The position numbers were made by a program, and so were the translations under genes. From Epiperipatus broadwayi (lineage: Eukaryota > Onychophora > Udeonychophora > Euonychophora > Peripatidae), in assembly GCA_028023455.1 (NCBI GenBank), contig JAQFVV010006221.1, positions 11,324,698-11,388,697 of the forward strand: 64,000 nt of DNA. The letters are read 5' to 3'. The notes under the pieces are model-generated. The model made no database searches. It saw only the letters and a list, made by a program, of their open reading frames with translations, and was not told the DNA's origin. Below are positions 61,560 through 64,000 of the stretch, piece by piece; the stretch's first letter is position 1, and the number at the start of each line of letters is the position of its first letter.

Positions 61560-61660
61560 ATGTCAACTTTGATGGCCGAGTGGTCAGCACAGCTGCCTTA
61601 CAACCAGTTGTCCCGGGTTCGCAGGTTCACTTCCCGGTCGATGCTTTGACACATGAAAAC
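61560..61660 (+). mobile_element. tRNA-derived SINE, Leu/Ser-type head
   Basis: GATGGCCGAGTGGTCAGCAC is a good A box of the Leu/Ser type. The anticodon-like arm is CTGCCTTACAACCAG, followed by GTTCGCAGGTTCACTTCCC with a B-box-like part. The tail GCTTTGACACATGAAAA is the one seen in the SINEs at 7203-7318, 7371-7503 and 13712-13832. A target duplication was not identified. Confidence 0.65.
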
Positions 61661-61664
61661 CTTA

Positions 61665-63380
61665 TAATTTCCACAAATTATTGTAAATAATTATCATTTA
61701 AAAATTGCTGCAAATTATTTTTAAAATATTTTATTAATTAAATGAAGAATTTTAAGAAATTTTAGCTATTGTGAAACTTACAAATTTTCGTTTCCATTAA
61801 TGATTAGTTTTAAAAATAAATTATTACACTCACAATTGAAACGAAAGTATAATAAATTGAAACTAAAAAGTTAAATTCAAAGAAAACATATTTTTATTTG
61901 TAAAATGTGGAAGAAGCTATTTTATCAATAAATTACTTTTAAAACCATTTTAAATTGATCTTAGTATGAGAAACTACAGATTTCAAAATTATATTAATGC
62001 TATCTTTGAATGGAAAAATATACTTTTAAATTTAGAAGATATTTCAGTAAAATTTATTAAGAATCTATATGCGTGAAGTAAAAAAGAATTGTAAGAGAAA
62101 TATAGATAGAACTATTTTTAATTAGCGTAATAAATTCTGGAATAGCTGTAATTGGGCTTGTTTATCACAATTTCTCTTTTTTTATATCATTCTCATCTGA
62201 ATTCATAAATAATATGTAAATGATAATGAGTGTTTTATTTTTTATGCTACAAAATAAAAATTAAGAGAATTAACTATAATTCTAAAAGAGAAAGTATCAG
62301 TTAGGTTTTGTCTCTTAAAAAAAAAATTTAATCTGACTATAAAAAAAACACCTTTGTATAATACAACATTTAACTTAATTGCATAATCTCACAATATTAG
62401 TCTCTATTTTATGATAACATAAAATGTAAATATAGATGTACATCTAAGCATACGTACTGGTGGTCCGTCCCCCCCAATTTTTTGATATTCATCTTTACAT
62501 CTCTTACCTCAACTTCACCATATTGCAATATATATATATATTCAAATCACCCTCCCAAGCAAAGGGCGCTGCTGAAATATAATGGGGGGGGGGGTTTGAA
62601 TATTTTCTATTTCATTTTCAACTAGTGATATGCACTGGAATATTTTCATATACAGTATATATATAAAGAGAGAGCTACAAAGATAAGTTTTTCATTAACT
62701 GAATACAGAATGTTTGATTCTTTTTTTGAGATTTTAAAGATGCCAAGCAGTAGCAATTCTTATGATCATTCTCTTTCTCTCTTTCTCTGTTATAGTATTG
62801 TTAAATTCTGAGGAGGGAGTGTATATTATTAACTGTAACAGCATATATATATATTTTAAAACTGTGAATTGCTTGATTTCATATAGATCATTTAATATTT
62901 ATCACAAAGTTAAAATAAAAAATATGGAAATTCTTTACTTTGTTAAATAAAAATCAATTTCTTTGATCAATATAAAAATAATAAAATAATTGGATTGATC
63001 AATTTCACACTCTTTATTTTAAGTATTCAGAAGAATCTTCTTTATATATATATAAAGAACCAATAAGAAAATGATTTCATTTGATTTCCTTTTCTAATCA
63101 TAATATTGTTGAGTACTAAAGTGGCAATGTGTATTATTAACCGTAATAGCATATACTCTTTGAAGATAATTGCGTTTAATGCTATATATATACTAATTTT
63201 ATTGTTGTTGTTATCAGTGTGTGAATAATAAAATGATAAAGAAACATTGTGAATTTATTGACTTTTAACTTTAAATTTAAGACTATAAAAATAATTTTTT
63301 CTAAGATGTTTGGTAGATCTCAAGATGTCATTTGGACTTTTTGAATACAGAGTAAATGTGAACTTGATTATATGAATATC
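61665..63380. other. AT-rich stretch with C and G runs
   Basis: Contains C7 at about 62469-62475 and G12 at about 62584-62595, flanking a 110-bp segment with the GGGCGCTGCTGAAATATAAT block. This may be a decayed small element. No gene recognised. Confidence 0.4.
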
Positions 63381-63384
63381 TTTA

Positions 63385-63452
63385 CTGTAATGGTATGAGA
63401 TAGTGTGGAGAATGGTGGATGGTGTGAAAGTCTGTGCTCATATACCCTATGT
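63385..63452 (+). repeat. Family A terminal fragment
   Basis: GGTATGAGATAGTGTGGAGA and GTGTGAAAGTCTGTGCTCAT match the end of the family A unit at 42000-42045 and 42450-42500. Confidence 0.6.
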
Positions 63453-63943
63453 AATGGTATGGAAAATGGGGGTAATCATGGAACGATGGGAAATCATTAT
63501 CATCCCCATTAAACATAAATAACATTACAGATAAAATGAATAAATAAATAAAATGAGCATGTATAAAAGAAATAAGAGCATGAGAGTATGGCTATCAGCA
63601 CTGAATAAAACTGTAAGTAATTATGACAATAATTATGAGTGCTTTGGCTATAGAGTATCATAAGTGTACAGAACAACTACAAACTCAATTCTCTTTTAAA
63701 AAAATAAAATGCAACGAATGGACTTTAAAAGTGATTGCTTTGTGCCATGGATGTCTACTCATAAATATAAACTCTCACGTATATATAAACTAACTTTTAT
63801 TGCTTGGACTAGCTTGAAAAGCAAAGACCCTGGAAACTATGATTGTAAACAAAATAAAATACCAACATATAATATTTTGAATATATTTAAGTATTAACTA
63901 AATTCACTGGAATAACTTAAAACAATGATCGATAAACAAATTA

Positions 63944-64000
63944 CAAATAATAATAATAATAATAATAACAACAACAATAACAATAGTAATAATAATAATA
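63944..64000. repeat. (AAT)n/(AAC)n microsatellite at window end
   Basis: A mixed trinucleotide tract that continues past the end of the window. Confidence 0.9.

Overview
This window looks like intergenic nuclear DNA from an AT-rich invertebrate metazoan. Base composition is strongly A+T biased. No host protein-coding gene, rRNA or functional tRNA gene is convincing. All long coding similarity belongs to decayed transposable elements: Penelope-like retroelements (PLEs) with GIY-YIG endonuclease domains, pieces of non-LTR retrotransposons (LINEs), a broken hAT transposase, tRNA-derived SINEs and many foldback repeats. This mix occurs in cnidarians, molluscs, chelicerates, flatworms and other animals, and I cannot name the species.

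Layout. At 1-4.3 kb there are three copies of one PLE tail and two PLE bodies placed head to head. At 5.5 kb there is a foldback element, at 7.2-7.5 kb two small tRNA-derived SINEs, and at 8.5-9.0 kb a non-autonomous hAT element with an 8-bp target duplication. At 11.4-12.9 kb there is a second head-to-head PLE pair followed by a LINE end. At 13.7 kb lies a tRNA-Gly(UCC)-like SINE. At 14.3-14.9 kb there is a LINE fragment and a hairpin repeat. A large (TAA)n tract lies at 18.3 kb. At 20-25 kb there are foldback repeats, a hammerhead-like unit and a LINE 3' end. At 30-36 kb there are repeats with hammerhead-like motifs, a large hairpin and an internally deleted PLE. At 38-43.4 kb there are more hammerhead-bearing foldbacks, a tandem array and an adjoining GIY-YIG PLE fragment. 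A (TTA)n tract lies at 44.1 kb. A giant, internally permuted inverted repeat spans 48.1-53.0 kb and a decayed hAT transposase gene lies at 53.1-54.9 kb. An (AT)n tract lies at 55.1 kb. At 57-61 kb there are further hammerhead-bearing repeats, and at 61.6 kb another SINE.

The most interesting signal is a set of at least three, probably four, different repeat families that each contain a motif folding as a type I hammerhead ribozyme. The motif consists of CUGANGA, a short stem II, GAAA, a very short stem III, an NUH cleavage triplet, and a two-part stem I with an internal loop. Several copies keep all core bases, and differences between copies preserve pairing. At three loci the motifs show the same layout: one inverted copy followed by a head-to-tail pair spaced about 370-450 bp. 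This resembles animal retrozymes, which are small hammerhead-bearing retroelements thought to be mobilised by PLE machinery, and the same window contains several PLE lineages. All of this was read by eye; no alignment, folding program or database search was run.
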